Below, in pieces: positions 1-8,254 of a stretch of DNA of 39,630 bases; the first letter of the stretch is position 1, and each line of letters begins with the position of its first letter. The translations under genes and the position numbers were made by a program. Below the pieces are notes generated by a model. The model did no database searches and was not told where the DNA came from. It was given only the letters and a program-made list of their open reading frames with translations. Source of the DNA: JBGTKH01 sp041744735 (GTDB lineage: Bacteria > Planctomycetota > Planctomycetia > Pirellulales > Pirellulaceae); NCBI GenBank assembly GCA_041744735.1, contig JBGTKH010000183.1, forward strand, positions 1 through 39,630. Reading direction: 5' to 3'.

Positions 1-623
1 AGCGGATCGTGATTGCCGACGGCGGCGTGGGAGTCGAAGCGGCCTCGCGAGCGACAGACGACGTGATCACGCTGCACAAGCCGGCCTGGGTCGTGTCGGC
101 CGGATTTGCCGGCGGGCTACGCGACCAACTGCGCCGCGGACATATCGTGATGGCCGACACGGTCGCCGACACGAAAGGTAACCACCTCGCCGTCGGTTTA
201 AAGTTGGAGCCGAAGGTAGTCGAATCCACGCCCAGCCTGCACGTCGGCCGGCTGCTGACCGTCGATCACATCATTCGCACCGAAGAGGAAAGACGCAGCC
301 TCGCCGCCGAGCACGACGCGATCGCTTGCGACATGGAAACGATGGCCGTGGCCGAAGTCTGCCGCCGGCACAAGGTCCGCTTTCTCTCCGTGCGGATTAT
401 CAGTGACGCCGTCGACGATCACTTGCCGCCGGAGATCGATAAGCTGCTGGGCCAAAAGACGCTGGCCGCGAAGCTAGGCGCCGCCGCCGGCGCGATCTTC
501 AAACGCCCGTCGAGTGTGAAGGACATGTGGCAGCTCAAGGAAGACGCGCTGAAAGCCTCGGATCGCCTCGCCAAATTCTTACTCGGCGTCGTGCCACAAT
601 TGACCGCGGCATCGGATGAGTAG
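1..623 (+). CDS. Nucleoside phosphorylase / MTA-SAH nucleosidase-like protein, 5' truncated
   Basis: This is the C-terminal part (about 204 residues) of a PNP/UDP-type phosphorylase that begins before the window. The frame is open to base 1 and the GTG at 9 falls inside a conserved strand, so it is unlikely to be the true start. Visible family motifs are a Gly-rich stretch (SAGFAGGL), a ribose-site motif (ACDMETMAVAEVC, with the conserved Met-Glu) and the segment ISDAVDD, which holds the usual catalytic Asp of MTA/SAH nucleosidases. The family cleaves or phosphorolyses nucleosides such as methylthioadenosine and S-adenosylhomocysteine; hopanoid-associated phosphorylases also belong to it. The exact substrate cannot be read from this fragment. 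A perfect hairpin follows the stop codon. Confidence 0.75.
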   Translation, partial: RIVIADGGVGVEAASRATDDVITLHKPAWVVSAGFAGGLRDQLRRGHIVMADTVADTKGNHLAVGLKLEPKVVESTPSLHVGRLLTVDHIIRTEEERRSLAAEHDAIACDMETMAVAEVCRRHKVRFLSVRIISDAVDDHLPPEIDKLLGQKTLAAKLGAAAGAIFKRPSSVKDMWQLKEDALKASDRLAKFLLGVVPQLTAASDE

Positions 624-643
624 GCCGGATTGCCAATCCGGCC
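623..643 (+). terminator. Hairpin directly after the phosphorylase stop
   Basis: A perfect 9-bp stem (GGCCGGATT / AATCCGGCC) with a 3-nt loop begins in the stop codon at 621-623. There is no clear T-tract, so it could be a factor-assisted terminator or one of the palindromic intergenic repeats of this genome. Confidence 0.4.
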
Positions 644-658
644 GGTTTGCCGAGCTTC

Positions 659-729
659 GTAGCCGAACTCGTGAGAGTTCGGTAATTACTCACTTTACAA
701 GACCACCGAAGTCTCACGACTTCGGCTAC
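659..729. repeat. Nested palindromic repeat element
   Basis: Two 24-nt units (659-682 and 706-729) are inverted relative to each other and match at 22 of 24 positions. Each unit also folds on itself (8-bp stem, GTGA or TCAC loop). A third copy lies at 20296-20319. The layout resembles REP/BIME-type elements: small, intergenic and dispersed. It occupies most of the gap in front of the hemDE fusion. Confidence 0.7.
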
Positions 730-742
730 TTCATGGATCGAA

Positions 743-2668
743 ATGACATCGCCTGACCCCAACTTCAACGGCTTGCGAGTGGCGGCGTTCGAGAGCCGCA
801 AGGCGGACGAGATTTCGCGGATGATCGCCAAGTTCGGCGGGCAGCCGCATGTTAGCCCGTCGATGCGCGAAGTGCCGCTGGACGAAAACCCTGCGGCCGT
901 CGATTTCGCTCACAAGCTGATCACCGGCCAAGTCGACTGCGCGATCTTTCTGACCGGCGTCGGCTTTCGCCATCTGTTGGCCGCTGTCGAAAAGCACGTC
1001 GAACGTGACCGTTATCTCAACGCGTTGGCTGACATCATTACCATCGCTCGCGGGCCGAAGCCGGTGGTGGCGATGAAGGAGGTCGGCCTGACACCCACAC
1101 ATCGCGTGCCCGAGCCGAACACATGGCGAGATCTGCTGACGACGATTGACCAGCACGTGCCGGTGGCCAATCAAACGGTCGGCTTGCAGGAATACGGCAT
1201 CCCCAATCGCAGCCTGATTGCCGGCTTGGAGGCTCGCGGCGCGCGCGTGGTCAGCGTTCACGTTTACAATTGGGACTTGCCCGCAGACACCGGACCACTG
1301 GAACAAAACGTCCGGGCGTTGGCCGCCGGCGAGTTGGACGTGGTGTTATTCACGTCGGCCCATCAAGTGGTCAACGTGCTGCGAATGGCCGAGCGGCTCG
1401 GAGTGACTCAGCAAGTGTGCGACAGTTTGCGGACCACGGTCGTCGCATCGATCGGCCCCACAACTAGCGAGATGTTGCGCGACCACGAATTGCCGATCGA
1501 TTTAGAGCCTGAGCATCCGAAGATGGGCCAGCTTGTGATCGCGGCGGCCGAGCAAAGCGGCGAAATCTTGCAGCGCAAGCGGCGCGTCTCTGCAATGCTC
1601 TCCGGCCCGGCCACCGACGTGCTCGACAAAAACGCCCCGTGGTACGACAGCCCGTTCATGAAAGCCTGCCGCCGCGAGCCGACCGATGTCACGCCCGTGT
1701 GGCTGATGCGGCAAGCTGGCCGCTACATGGCCGAGTACCGCGCGGTCCGCGAGAAGACGACGTTTCTGGAACTATGCAAGAACCCGCAGCTTTGCAGCGA
1801 AGTCATGTGCACGGCCGTCAAGCGGCTGGGGGTCGACGCGGCGATCATCTTCTCCGACCTGCTGCCGATCCTGGAACCGATGGGCATGGACTTGGAGTTC
1901 GCCAAGGGCGAGGGCCCGGTGATCCACAACCCGGTCCGCGAGCCGCAGGACGTCGACCGCGTGCTGGAGTTGGAAAGCGTCGAGTCGCTGCACTTCGTCA
2001 TCGAGACCGTGCGGCAGACGCGCGCCGACCTGCCGGACGACATCCCGCTGATCGGTTTCGCCGGCGCGCCGTTCACGCTGGCCAGCTACGTGATCGAAGG
2101 CGGAGCCAGCCGCAACTATCTGCACACCAAGACGCTGATGTATCGCGACGAAGGTGCCTGGCGGTCGCTGATGGAACGCTTCGTCCGCGCGATCACGAAA
2201 TACCTGAACGCACAAATCGCCGCCGGCGCTCAGTGTGTGCAATTGTTCGATTCCTGGGTCGGCTGTCTCGGCCCTGACGACTATCGTCGTTACGTGCTGC
2301 CGTACGTGCGCGAGATCATCTCCGGCATCACACCCAACGTACCCGTGATCAACTTCGCCACCGGCAACCCATCGCTGCTGCCGCTGCTCTCCGAAGCCGG
2401 CGGCGCAGTGATCGGCGTCGATTGGCGAATACGTCTTGACGACGCCTGGAAAACCGTCGGCTACGACAAAGCCGTGCAAGGTAACCTGGACCCCACGGTC
2501 CTCTTAGCCACCCCCGCCGAAATCCGCCGCCGCGCCCTAGAAGTCCTCACCCAAGCCGCCTCCCGCCCCGGCCACATCTTCAACCTCGGCCACGGCGTAC
2601 TCCAACAAACTCCCGTCGACAACGCCATCGCACTGGTCGAGGCCGTGCATGAATTCAGGCGACGCTAA
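743..2668 (+). CDS. hemDE: Fused uroporphyrinogen-III synthase / uroporphyrinogen decarboxylase
   Basis: This 641-aa protein carries two consecutive haem-pathway activities. Residues 1 to about 275 have the HemD fold pattern (ESRKADEISRMIAKFGG near the start, then FTSAHQVVNVL and VASIGPTTSEML), which cyclises hydroxymethylbilane to uroporphyrinogen III. Residues about 300-640 are HemE, which decarboxylates uroporphyrinogen III to coproporphyrinogen III. HemE landmarks are all present: WLMRQAGRYMAEYR (anion-binding Arg), FSDLLPILEPMG (catalytic Asp), GFAGAPFTLASYVIEGG (Tyr), LFDSWVG (Ser), QGNLDP and FNLGHGVLQQTP (His). There is no stop or frameshift between the halves. The start at 743 has only a weak ribosome-binding site. 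HemD is usually a separate gene or fused to HemC or CobA; a HemD-HemE fusion is less common. The protein should be cytoplasmic. Confidence 0.93.
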   Translation: MTSPDPNFNGLRVAAFESRKADEISRMIAKFGGQPHVSPSMREVPLDENPAAVDFAHKLITGQVDCAIFLTGVGFRHLLAAVEKHVERDRYLNALADIITIARGPKPVVAMKEVGLTPTHRVPEPNTWRDLLTTIDQHVPVANQTVGLQEYGIPNRSLIAGLEARGARVVSVHVYNWDLPADTGPLEQNVRALAAGELDVVLFTSAHQVVNVLRMAERLGVTQQVCDSLRTTVVASIGPTTSEMLRDHELPIDLEPEHPKMGQLVIAAAEQSGEILQRKRRVSAMLSGPATDVLDKNAPWYDSPFMKACRREPTDVTPVWLMRQAGRYMAEYRAVREKTTFLELCKNPQLCSEVMCTAVKRLGVDAAIIFSDLLPILEPMGMDLEFAKGEGPVIHNPVREPQDVDRVLELESVESLHFVIETVRQTRADLPDDIPLIGFAGAPFTLASYVIEGGASRNYLHTKTLMYRDEGAWRSLMERFVRAITKYLNAQIAAGAQCVQLFDSWVGCLGPDDYRRYVLPYVREIISGITPNVPVINFATGNPSLLPLLSEAGGAVIGVDWRIRLDDAWKTVGYDKAVQGNLDPTVLLATPAEIRRRALEVLTQAASRPGHIFNLGHGVLQQTPVDNAIALVEAVHEFRRR

Positions 2669-2834
2669 TGGAAGTCGACTAGTCGAGCCCGGCAGGGCGA
2701 CATCGTCCAAATGTTCGCTCACCATCGAAAGCCCGTGAGCCACCGCAGCCTGAGCCGAGAAGTTTCGACGGCAAAGAGGGTGGCAAGTGCCCGAGTCGTC
2801 GAGACGCAGCGGGCACGCACGCGCCCTACGTTGT

Positions 2835-3305
2835 TCACGGGTGGTTCGCTTTCGGCGATGCTCTCGGACGCTTGAGAAAGCACACCACGTCCCCGTAGTC
2901 TGTGCATACAAGGTCCTGGGGCGAATCGTGAGCTAAGTCTTCCCGCGCACCTAGTTTACTGGTCCATCGGCTGTCTTCGAGTTGCCTTGCCGCGTGCGTC
3001 CAATCGTTGTTCGTCTGACCGTAGATCGCGATCTTCTCAAATCCTTCTTCAAACCGTCCATCGTCACACGTGACGTATCCCAAGGTGGCGAAGGCGGCTA
3101 TGAGGCTGGCCACGCTCCCGTCGCGCGCCACGCGTCGTGGCCAATACGTATACGGCGAAGAGCCATGATCCCAGGGAATGTCGTCGTAACCCGCGGCCCA
3201 GGCCACACAGTTGTATTGGCGTGTTGCCGGACTGGAGATTTCGTAGTTCGCCGACGCCAAATTGGGAAAGAGGTCTTCGAGGGATGGTTCGTCAGAGGTA
3301 ACCAT
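2835..3305 (-). CDS. DUF7689-like protein
   Basis: A soluble protein of about 156 aa. It has the spaced conserved blocks I associate with DUF7689 proteins: YNCVAWAAG, YWP, SLIAAFATLGY, GFEKIAIY, THAARQLEDSRWTSKLG and YGDVVCFLKRP. The Cys and paired His positions resemble a papain-like or NlpC-type arrangement, but I cannot show catalytic function. I prefer the ATG at 3305 (preceded by GGGGA) over the GTG at 3311. It overlaps the end of the upstream small gene (stop 3292-3294), which suggests translational coupling. Function unknown. Confidence 0.7.
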   Translation of the reverse strand: MVTSDEPSLEDLFPNLASANYEISSPATRQYNCVAWAAGYDDIPWDHGSSPYTYWPRRVARDGSVASLIAAFATLGYVTCDDGRFEEGFEKIAIYGQTNNDWTHAARQLEDSRWTSKLGAREDLAHDSPQDLVCTDYGDVVCFLKRPRASPKANHP

Positions 3306-3603
3306 GTTCACGTCCCCAGCGCAGCCAGTGCTGGGCCATTTCTTCGACGCTCATGCGCATCCCATCGGGCGCGGGGCTGGTTCTGGTAATGGACTCCAGG
3401 GCGACGAACCAGTAGTCGGTTTCGCGGTCGAGTTCTCGGAAAATGAAGGGGAGCACGTCCGTGCCCATGCCGATGATCTGCAAGTAGCTGGGATGGGCAC
3501 ATACGTGATCGACTCGCGACAGATGTTTGGTCTCCCGTTTCCACGCGGCCGTCAGACGCTGGAAGATTTGTTCGAGTTGTGGATCATGTTTAGTGAGTGG
3601 CAT
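3292..3603 (-). CDS. Small conserved protein of unknown function, coupled to the DUF7689 gene
   Basis: A 103-aa protein. The ATG at 3603 is preceded by a good ribosome-binding sequence (GAGGT, about 6 nt away), so I prefer it to the GTG at 3630. The core blocks FRELDRETDYWFVAL and MAQHWLRWGREHGYL match a short bacterial family I have seen as lone ORFs or beside hypothetical genes. There is no signal peptide or membrane segment. The 14-nt overlap with the next gene indicates a two-gene unit, perhaps with the products acting together. No function can be assigned. Confidence 0.65.
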   Translation of the reverse strand: MPLTKHDPQLEQIFQRLTAAWKRETKHLSRVDHVCAHPSYLQIIGMGTDVLPFIFRELDRETDYWFVALESITRTSPAPDGMRMSVEEMAQHWLRWGREHGYL

Positions 3604-3740
3604 CGGAAACCTCACCGCCTGCTTGCCCACAACTCCACAATATTGGAAAGGGACGGTATGTACAAGAACAGCGATCTCGCTTTGCGTCCCGGACGGCGTG
3701 CCGCTATAATGTCGGCTCCTGCCTTGAAGGGATGCCTGCC

Positions 3741-5147
3741 ATGCTTGAAATCTTGGGAAGCGGTCAACGGCTTTGCGACAGGGTGTCGCGGCGCGAGATG
3801 TTGCGGGTTGGGGCGCTGATGCCGTTGGGGTTGAGCTTGCCTGGCTTGTTGGCGGCGCGCGAGGCGGCGGGCGGCGTGTCGGGCGGCAGCTTTGGGCGGG
3901 CGAAGCGGTGTTTGATGCTGTTCATGTGGGGCGGGCCGGCGCATCAGGATCTTTGGGACATGAAGCCCGATGCACCGGACAGCGTACGCGGCGAGTTTCA
4001 GCCGATCGGCAGCAATGTGCCGGGCATTAACATCTGCGAGCACCTGCCGCAAATCGCGCGGCAGATGGACAAGATCGCGCTGGTCCGTTCGGTCACGCAC
4101 GCGGACAACAACCATTCGACCAGCGCCCACTGGATGTTGACCGGGCACAAGCATCGGCTGAGCGCCGAGAATTTCGGTGCGTCCCCCAGCGATTTCCCGC
4201 ACATCGGTTCGGTGATCAGCAAGCTTGCGCCCGGCGATTCCCGGCTGCCGACATTCGTGTCCTTGCCGGAATTGATCGCGACGACGGCCGGCGCGGTCGT
4301 GCCGGGCCAAAGCGGCGGCGTGCTCGGCAAGCAGTACGATCCATTCCGCATCGACGACCATCCCGACAAGCCGGACTTCAAAGTCAGCACGCTCGCCTTG
4401 CCCAACGATATGCCCACCGTGCGCGTCGACGCGCGGCACGATTTGCTGGAAACGTTCAACGCCGCGAGGCGCGATTTGGAAGCGGCTCGGCAAGTGCATA
4501 CGATGCATGCGTATCAGCAGCGGGCCGGCGATTTAATCACCTCGACCCAAGCCGGCCGAGCCTTCGACTTGGCGGCGGAGAGCGACCGCGAGAAAGATCG
4601 TTACGGGCGGCAGACGTTCGGTCAGAGTTTGTTGCTCGCGCGGCGGTTGTTGGAAGCGGGCGTGAAGCTGGTTACGGTTTACTGGCATCGCGACAAGCCG
4701 GGCGTGGACACCACGTGGGACACGCACGCGCAGAACTTCAAGCAACTCAAGGAACGCTTGATCCCGCAAATCGATCAGCCGATCGCCGCGCTGCTGGAAG
4801 ATTTGAAAGATCGCGGCTTGCTAGACGACACGTTGGTCGTGTGGACCAGCGAGTTCGGCCGCACACCGAAGATCAACGGCAACGCGGGCCGCGATCATTG
4901 GGGCGCGTGTAACACAATTTGGCTGGCCGGCGGCGGAGTCCCCGGCGGGCAAGTCTTCGGCGCGTCGGACAAACAGGCCGCGTACCCGATCGACGATCCG
5001 GTCGGCCCGGCGGACATCGCCGCGACGATCTATCACTTGCTCGGCATCCCGCCGCACTCGTACGTGCACGACCGCGAGGATCGTCCGCACGTCATTTCCG
5101 ACGGCAAGCTGCTGACGCGCGTACTGTCCGGCGAAGCGATCCCGTAG
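3741..5147 (+). CDS. DUF1501 domain protein with Tat-type leader
   Basis: A 468-aa protein of the DUF1501 family, which is greatly expanded in planctomycetes and related to the alkaline phosphatase/sulfatase superfamily. The start at 3741 follows AAGGGA and gives an N-terminus with a twin-arginine motif (SRREMLRVGAL) and a hydrophobic stretch, so export by Tat is likely. Family blocks are MLFMWGGPAHQDLWDMKP, ALVRSVTHADNNHS, TVYWHRDKPG with DTTWDTH, and VVWTSEFGRTPKING followed by GRDHWGACNTIWLAGGG. The Asp/His residues in those blocks probably bind metal. Unlike many DUF1501 genes, no DUF1549/DUF1553 partner is adjacent. The substrate is unknown. Confidence 0.88.
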   Translation: MLEILGSGQRLCDRVSRREMLRVGALMPLGLSLPGLLAAREAAGGVSGGSFGRAKRCLMLFMWGGPAHQDLWDMKPDAPDSVRGEFQPIGSNVPGINICEHLPQIARQMDKIALVRSVTHADNNHSTSAHWMLTGHKHRLSAENFGASPSDFPHIGSVISKLAPGDSRLPTFVSLPELIATTAGAVVPGQSGGVLGKQYDPFRIDDHPDKPDFKVSTLALPNDMPTVRVDARHDLLETFNAARRDLEAARQVHTMHAYQQRAGDLITSTQAGRAFDLAAESDREKDRYGRQTFGQSLLLARRLLEAGVKLVTVYWHRDKPGVDTTWDTHAQNFKQLKERLIPQIDQPIAALLEDLKDRGLLDDTLVVWTSEFGRTPKINGNAGRDHWGACNTIWLAGGGVPGGQVFGASDKQAAYPIDDPVGPADIAATIYHLLGIPPHSYVHDREDRPHVISDGKLLTRVLSGEAIP

Positions 5148-5170
5148 AGTTCAACTCGCCGAACGGCAAC

Positions 5171-6265
5171 TTACATTTGAGGCGGATCGCGGGTATCGCC
5201 AGGAATGTCATCGGCTGGACGAACCCAACCGCGATTCAAACAATCGATCAGTTGCCGCAGGCGGCCGAGGTTGCGGCGGTTGAAGTGGAAGACCAGACGA
5301 GACATGTGAGCAAGGTCTGGCTCGTCCTTCTCATCCGACAGCAAACTGCGGAGCTTGAATTCTCCGTCGATCAGGATGTCGGCAAAGTGGTCGTTGATTT
5401 CGGCAATTAGTTGCGGCGACGGTTCACTCTGCAGCCGAAAGACCAGCCGATGCTTGACGTAGCGCATGCTGTGATAGACGCGAAAGAACTGCAGGCACTC
5501 ATCGACTGCGTCTTCATAGCGCTCGGTGATTTTGTACAGGCTCAGGTCTTCCTTCGAGATCATGCCGCGGCCGAGCAGTTGGCGGTCGATAAATTCGTGT
5601 AACTCCTGCCAGTATGTGCCGCCCGGCTCGTCGAGAAGCACCAGCGGCACGATGTCGCGCTTGCCGGTTTGCAGCAGCGTGAGGACTTCCATGGCTTCGT
5701 CCAGCGTGCCGAAGCCGCCGGGCAGGCAGACCACGGCGTCGCATTCTTTGACGAACATCAGCTTCCGCGTGAAGAAGTATTTCATGTAGACCAGCTTGGG
5801 ATCGCCAGCGATGAACGGGTTCGACTCTTGCTCGAAGGGCAGCATGATGTTCAGACCCATCGAGTGCTCGCGGCCCGCACCGCGGTGGCCGGCTTCCATG
5901 ATGCCGCTGGCGGCGCCGGTCACGATCAGCCAATTGTTCTCGGCCATCGCGCGGCCGAAGTTCACGGCTTGCTGATACGACGGCGCGTCGGGCAACGTGC
6001 GGGCCGAGCCGAACACGGTCACTTTGCGATGCCGGCGGTACGGCGAGAAAACTTTGAAGGCGTAACGCAACTCGCGCAGCGCGCGGCTGAGAATCTTAAT
6101 GTCGCCGCGCGACGAGCCGTCGCTGGCCAGCTTGTCCGCCGACTCCTTGATGGTCTGGATCAAGTCGTCCACTTTGCGGCGGCGACTGGCTGGCTCCGAT
6201 CCGTTGGCGGGCGTCAGATGATCGGAGTCAGAGGAGGGCGATTCTCCAGCAAGATGGTCACTCAC
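5171..6265 (-). CDS. LOG family protein (Rossmann-fold nucleotide-binding, PGGxGTxxE type)
   Basis: A 364-aa protein. The central part carries both LOG hallmarks: RKLMFVKECDAVV and LPGGFGTLDEAMEVLTLLQTGK, plus GAASGIMEAGHRGAG in the nucleotide-binding loop. Typical LOG phosphoribohydrolases, which release cytokinin bases or cleave nucleoside monophosphates, have about 180-220 aa. This one has an extra N-terminal helical segment of about 80 aa and a C-terminal extension of about 90 aa, like the long bacterial forms (YgdH/PpnN-like in general layout). The substrate is uncertain. It converges on the DUF1501 gene with a 23-nt gap, so the two share a termination region. Confidence 0.88.
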   Translation of the reverse strand: MSDHLAGESPSSDSDHLTPANGSEPASRRRKVDDLIQTIKESADKLASDGSSRGDIKILSRALRELRYAFKVFSPYRRHRKVTVFGSARTLPDAPSYQQAVNFGRAMAENNWLIVTGAASGIMEAGHRGAGREHSMGLNIMLPFEQESNPFIAGDPKLVYMKYFFTRKLMFVKECDAVVCLPGGFGTLDEAMEVLTLLQTGKRDIVPLVLLDEPGGTYWQELHEFIDRQLLGRGMISKEDLSLYKITERYEDAVDECLQFFRVYHSMRYVKHRLVFRLQSEPSPQLIAEINDHFADILIDGEFKLRSLLSDEKDEPDLAHMSRLVFHFNRRNLGRLRQLIDCLNRGWVRPADDIPGDTRDPPQM

Positions 6266-6413
6266 AGGTTTACTTTCGGTGCGCTGTCAAGCCGGAACTT
6301 CGCAGCGAGGATGAGTTGGAAACAATGATTGGCAAACGTGGGTTTGAATCGATCGTTCGATCCCTATTATAGTTGCCGTGGGGCGTGCGGACGAAGACGA
6401 GTTTGTAGGCGCA

Positions 6414-6440
6414 TAAAAAGAGCCCGAACGGGTCGGGCTC
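6414..6440 (-). terminator. Rho-independent terminator of the 81-aa gene
   Basis: Read on the minus strand there is an 8-bp GC-rich stem (GAGCCCGA / TCGGGCTC) with a 5-nt loop, followed directly by TTTTT. It lies 38 nt past the stop of the 81-aa gene and separates it from the LOG gene. Confidence 0.75.
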
Positions 6441-6477
6441 GCAATCTTAAGTCGCCTCCAGCGGGCCGCTTCGCGCG

Positions 6478-6723
6478 TCAGGCCGACGGGCGGCGAAAGT
6501 GCTGGTAGGCGAGCATGACTTCGTACAAATCGTTGGAAATCGTGATTTCGTCGTCCCCAAAATCGTGCACCCAAGTCTTCCCGCTACTTAAGGCGTCCGC
6601 CAGCAACGGGAAGATGTCTCCCAAGGGGACGGTTACCGTCTGACGCTGGTGCTGTAGCGGCTCGGCAGTGACAGCACGATCGTCATTGGGACCGTAGTAA
6701 ATTCGCAATTGAGGTCGAGCCAT
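6478..6723 (-). CDS. Small conserved protein of unknown function (81 aa)
   Basis: The ATG at 6723 is preceded by AAAGGA at good spacing. The product starts MARPQLRIYYGPND and contains VTVPLGDIFPLLADAL and TWVHDFGDDEITISNDLYEVMLAY. This pattern is typical of a short planctomycete protein seen as a single gene. It has no Cys, no signal peptide and no membrane segment, and several acidic patches. The independent promoter region and terminator suggest a monocistronic unit. Function unknown. Confidence 0.7.
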   Translation of the reverse strand: MARPQLRIYYGPNDDRAVTAEPLQHQRQTVTVPLGDIFPLLADALSSGKTWVHDFGDDEITISNDLYEVMLAYQHFRRPSA

Positions 6724-7028
6724 TCAGCGATTCCTTTCAGTTCCCCCTCAGATTCAATGCACCAACGTGTCCCAGTTATCGGTTAAAGGCATGGTGCGAG
6801 TTTAATCGAGTTTTCGGAAACGAACGATTTTCTGGCACCTGCCGGACTTTGCCCAGGCTGCAGGGGGCTGCAGGGACGGTCTTGGTAGAGCCAATCGACA
6901 CCAGATTGACACCACATCGACACCAGATTGAGACCACTTCAACACTTGTTTTTCGTGCTCAATTGGCGAAACTACACAGGCACCGTGCCAACTGAAACTC
7001 GTTTGGCAGTCAGCAGAGGGTAAGAATC
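6724..7028. other. Intergenic region with a 22-bp direct repeat
   Basis: This 305-nt gap separates two divergent genes and should hold both promoters. At 6894-6915 and 6916-6937 there is an adjacent 22-bp direct repeat (ATCGACACCAGATTGASACCAC) with one mismatch. Just upstream are short GGCTGCAGGG repeats (about 6856-6876). The repeat ends about 90 nt before the lipoprotein start and could be a regulator-binding site. No ORF is supported here. Confidence 0.5.
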
Positions 7029-8243
7029 ATGCCGCGATTGACATTTGTCCTATTGCTCTTTCATTTACTTGTTGTCGGCTGTGGTCCCCACGACACGGAG
7101 AAGCCAAAGCAACCAGAGCCCACTCCCAACGAGCCACCTCCAGGCGCGAGCCTGCTCGATGTTGAGGCAATTGACAAGCTGCTTGGCAATCAAGAGTCGT
7201 CGGCTAAAGCGATTCAGGCGGGTCCGTACGAGTATGCCTGGCAGAACTTTATCGCGCTCAATCAACCGCTTGTCGGACCGGATGCGAAGCGGTGGGAGTT
7301 ATGGCGGCAAACCAGCACCGTGTATTTGCCAGACGGAGCCAAGCCCGCGCCGTGGGGAACACCGGCGAAGGTGCCGGACGAGGTTCTGGCGAATGTTAAA
7401 TCGCTGCCAGACGCACCTTCGGCGACGGTCTGGCACAACCTCGACACGCGGATTCAAGTCGACGGCTTGGTGCTACTCGACAAATGGAATCACGACGTGC
7501 GTTATCAGCTTTTGATGAATAAAGATACGTTCGACTACGTGCTCATGCGCGAGTTCTACAACGTGAACGGCCAACAGCGGGCGGCCGAGGAAAATAAGCC
7601 GGCCGATTTTCCCTGGACTTCCTACGAACTGAAGACCTCTTGGATCTGGATTGGCTACGACGTCGAGAAGTTTAACGCGCTTAAGGGCAAGTATTACATC
7701 GTCAGCGCGTACTATCAGGTGTTTAACGACGACGGGATGCCGGTGGGCTACGACGGCGGTTATGCAGCCCTGTCTGGAATGCATATCATCAACAAAACGC
7801 TTCCCAATTGGGTGTGGATGACGTTTGAAAACGTGAACAACGCCGAATTCACGCAAGTCAAGCTGGAATTGGAAATCCCCGCCGGTGCGCAAGCTGCCAA
7901 CCAGCGCTACCAAGCGGCGCTGCGCAGTGCCGGCTCAATCTTTGCCAACTATCAACTCGATGGCGTGCAAACGGTATTCACTGATCCCGGCGGCAAGCCA
8001 ACGCTCTTGGCGAATTCCAACATCGAGTCCGCCTTTCAAAAGAAATCTTCGTGCATTACTTGCCACGCCATCGCCTCGATCAACAAAGTAGGCAAGTACT
8101 TCAACATCGTTGATTCCAGCGGCGGAGACCTCACGTATTATGTTGGCGATCCGCCGGATGTCGAGGCCAAAGGTTTCACGACATTGGATTTTGTCTGGTC
8201 GATGAAACGGGCGTCACGTCAATTTACGGAAAGTCCCGAATAG
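7029..8243 (+). CDS. Exported lipoprotein with a single c-type haem motif
   Basis: A 404-aa protein. A hydrophobic leader ends in a lipobox (LLVVGC, Cys about residue 18), followed by a Pro-rich linker, so it is probably a membrane-anchored periplasmic lipoprotein. One haem c motif, CITCH, lies at about residues 342-346. Motifs such as YAWQNFIALNQPL and KRWELWRQTSTVYLP recall a family annotated elsewhere as cytochrome c family proteins. The start has GAGGG upstream. The stop is 11 nt before the next gene, which has a very strong ribosome-binding site, so the two are probably co-transcribed. Electron transfer to or from the partner protein is a reasonable guess, not shown. Confidence 0.75.
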   Translation: MPRLTFVLLLFHLLVVGCGPHDTEKPKQPEPTPNEPPPGASLLDVEAIDKLLGNQESSAKAIQAGPYEYAWQNFIALNQPLVGPDAKRWELWRQTSTVYLPDGAKPAPWGTPAKVPDEVLANVKSLPDAPSATVWHNLDTRIQVDGLVLLDKWNHDVRYQLLMNKDTFDYVLMREFYNVNGQQRAAEENKPADFPWTSYELKTSWIWIGYDVEKFNALKGKYYIVSAYYQVFNDDGMPVGYDGGYAALSGMHIINKTLPNWVWMTFENVNNAEFTQVKLELEIPAGAQAANQRYQAALRSAGSIFANYQLDGVQTVFTDPGGKPTLLANSNIESAFQKKSSCITCHAIASINKVGKYFNIVDSSGGDLTYYVGDPPDVEAKGFTTLDFVWSMKRASRQFTESPE

Positions 8244-8254
8244 GAGGGCCGATC

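Noticed and set aside
3597..3740. N-terminal extension of the first DUF1501 protein
   Set aside because: The extra 48 residues show no family resemblance. The ATG at 3741 gives a proper twin-arginine leader and has a ribosome-binding site.
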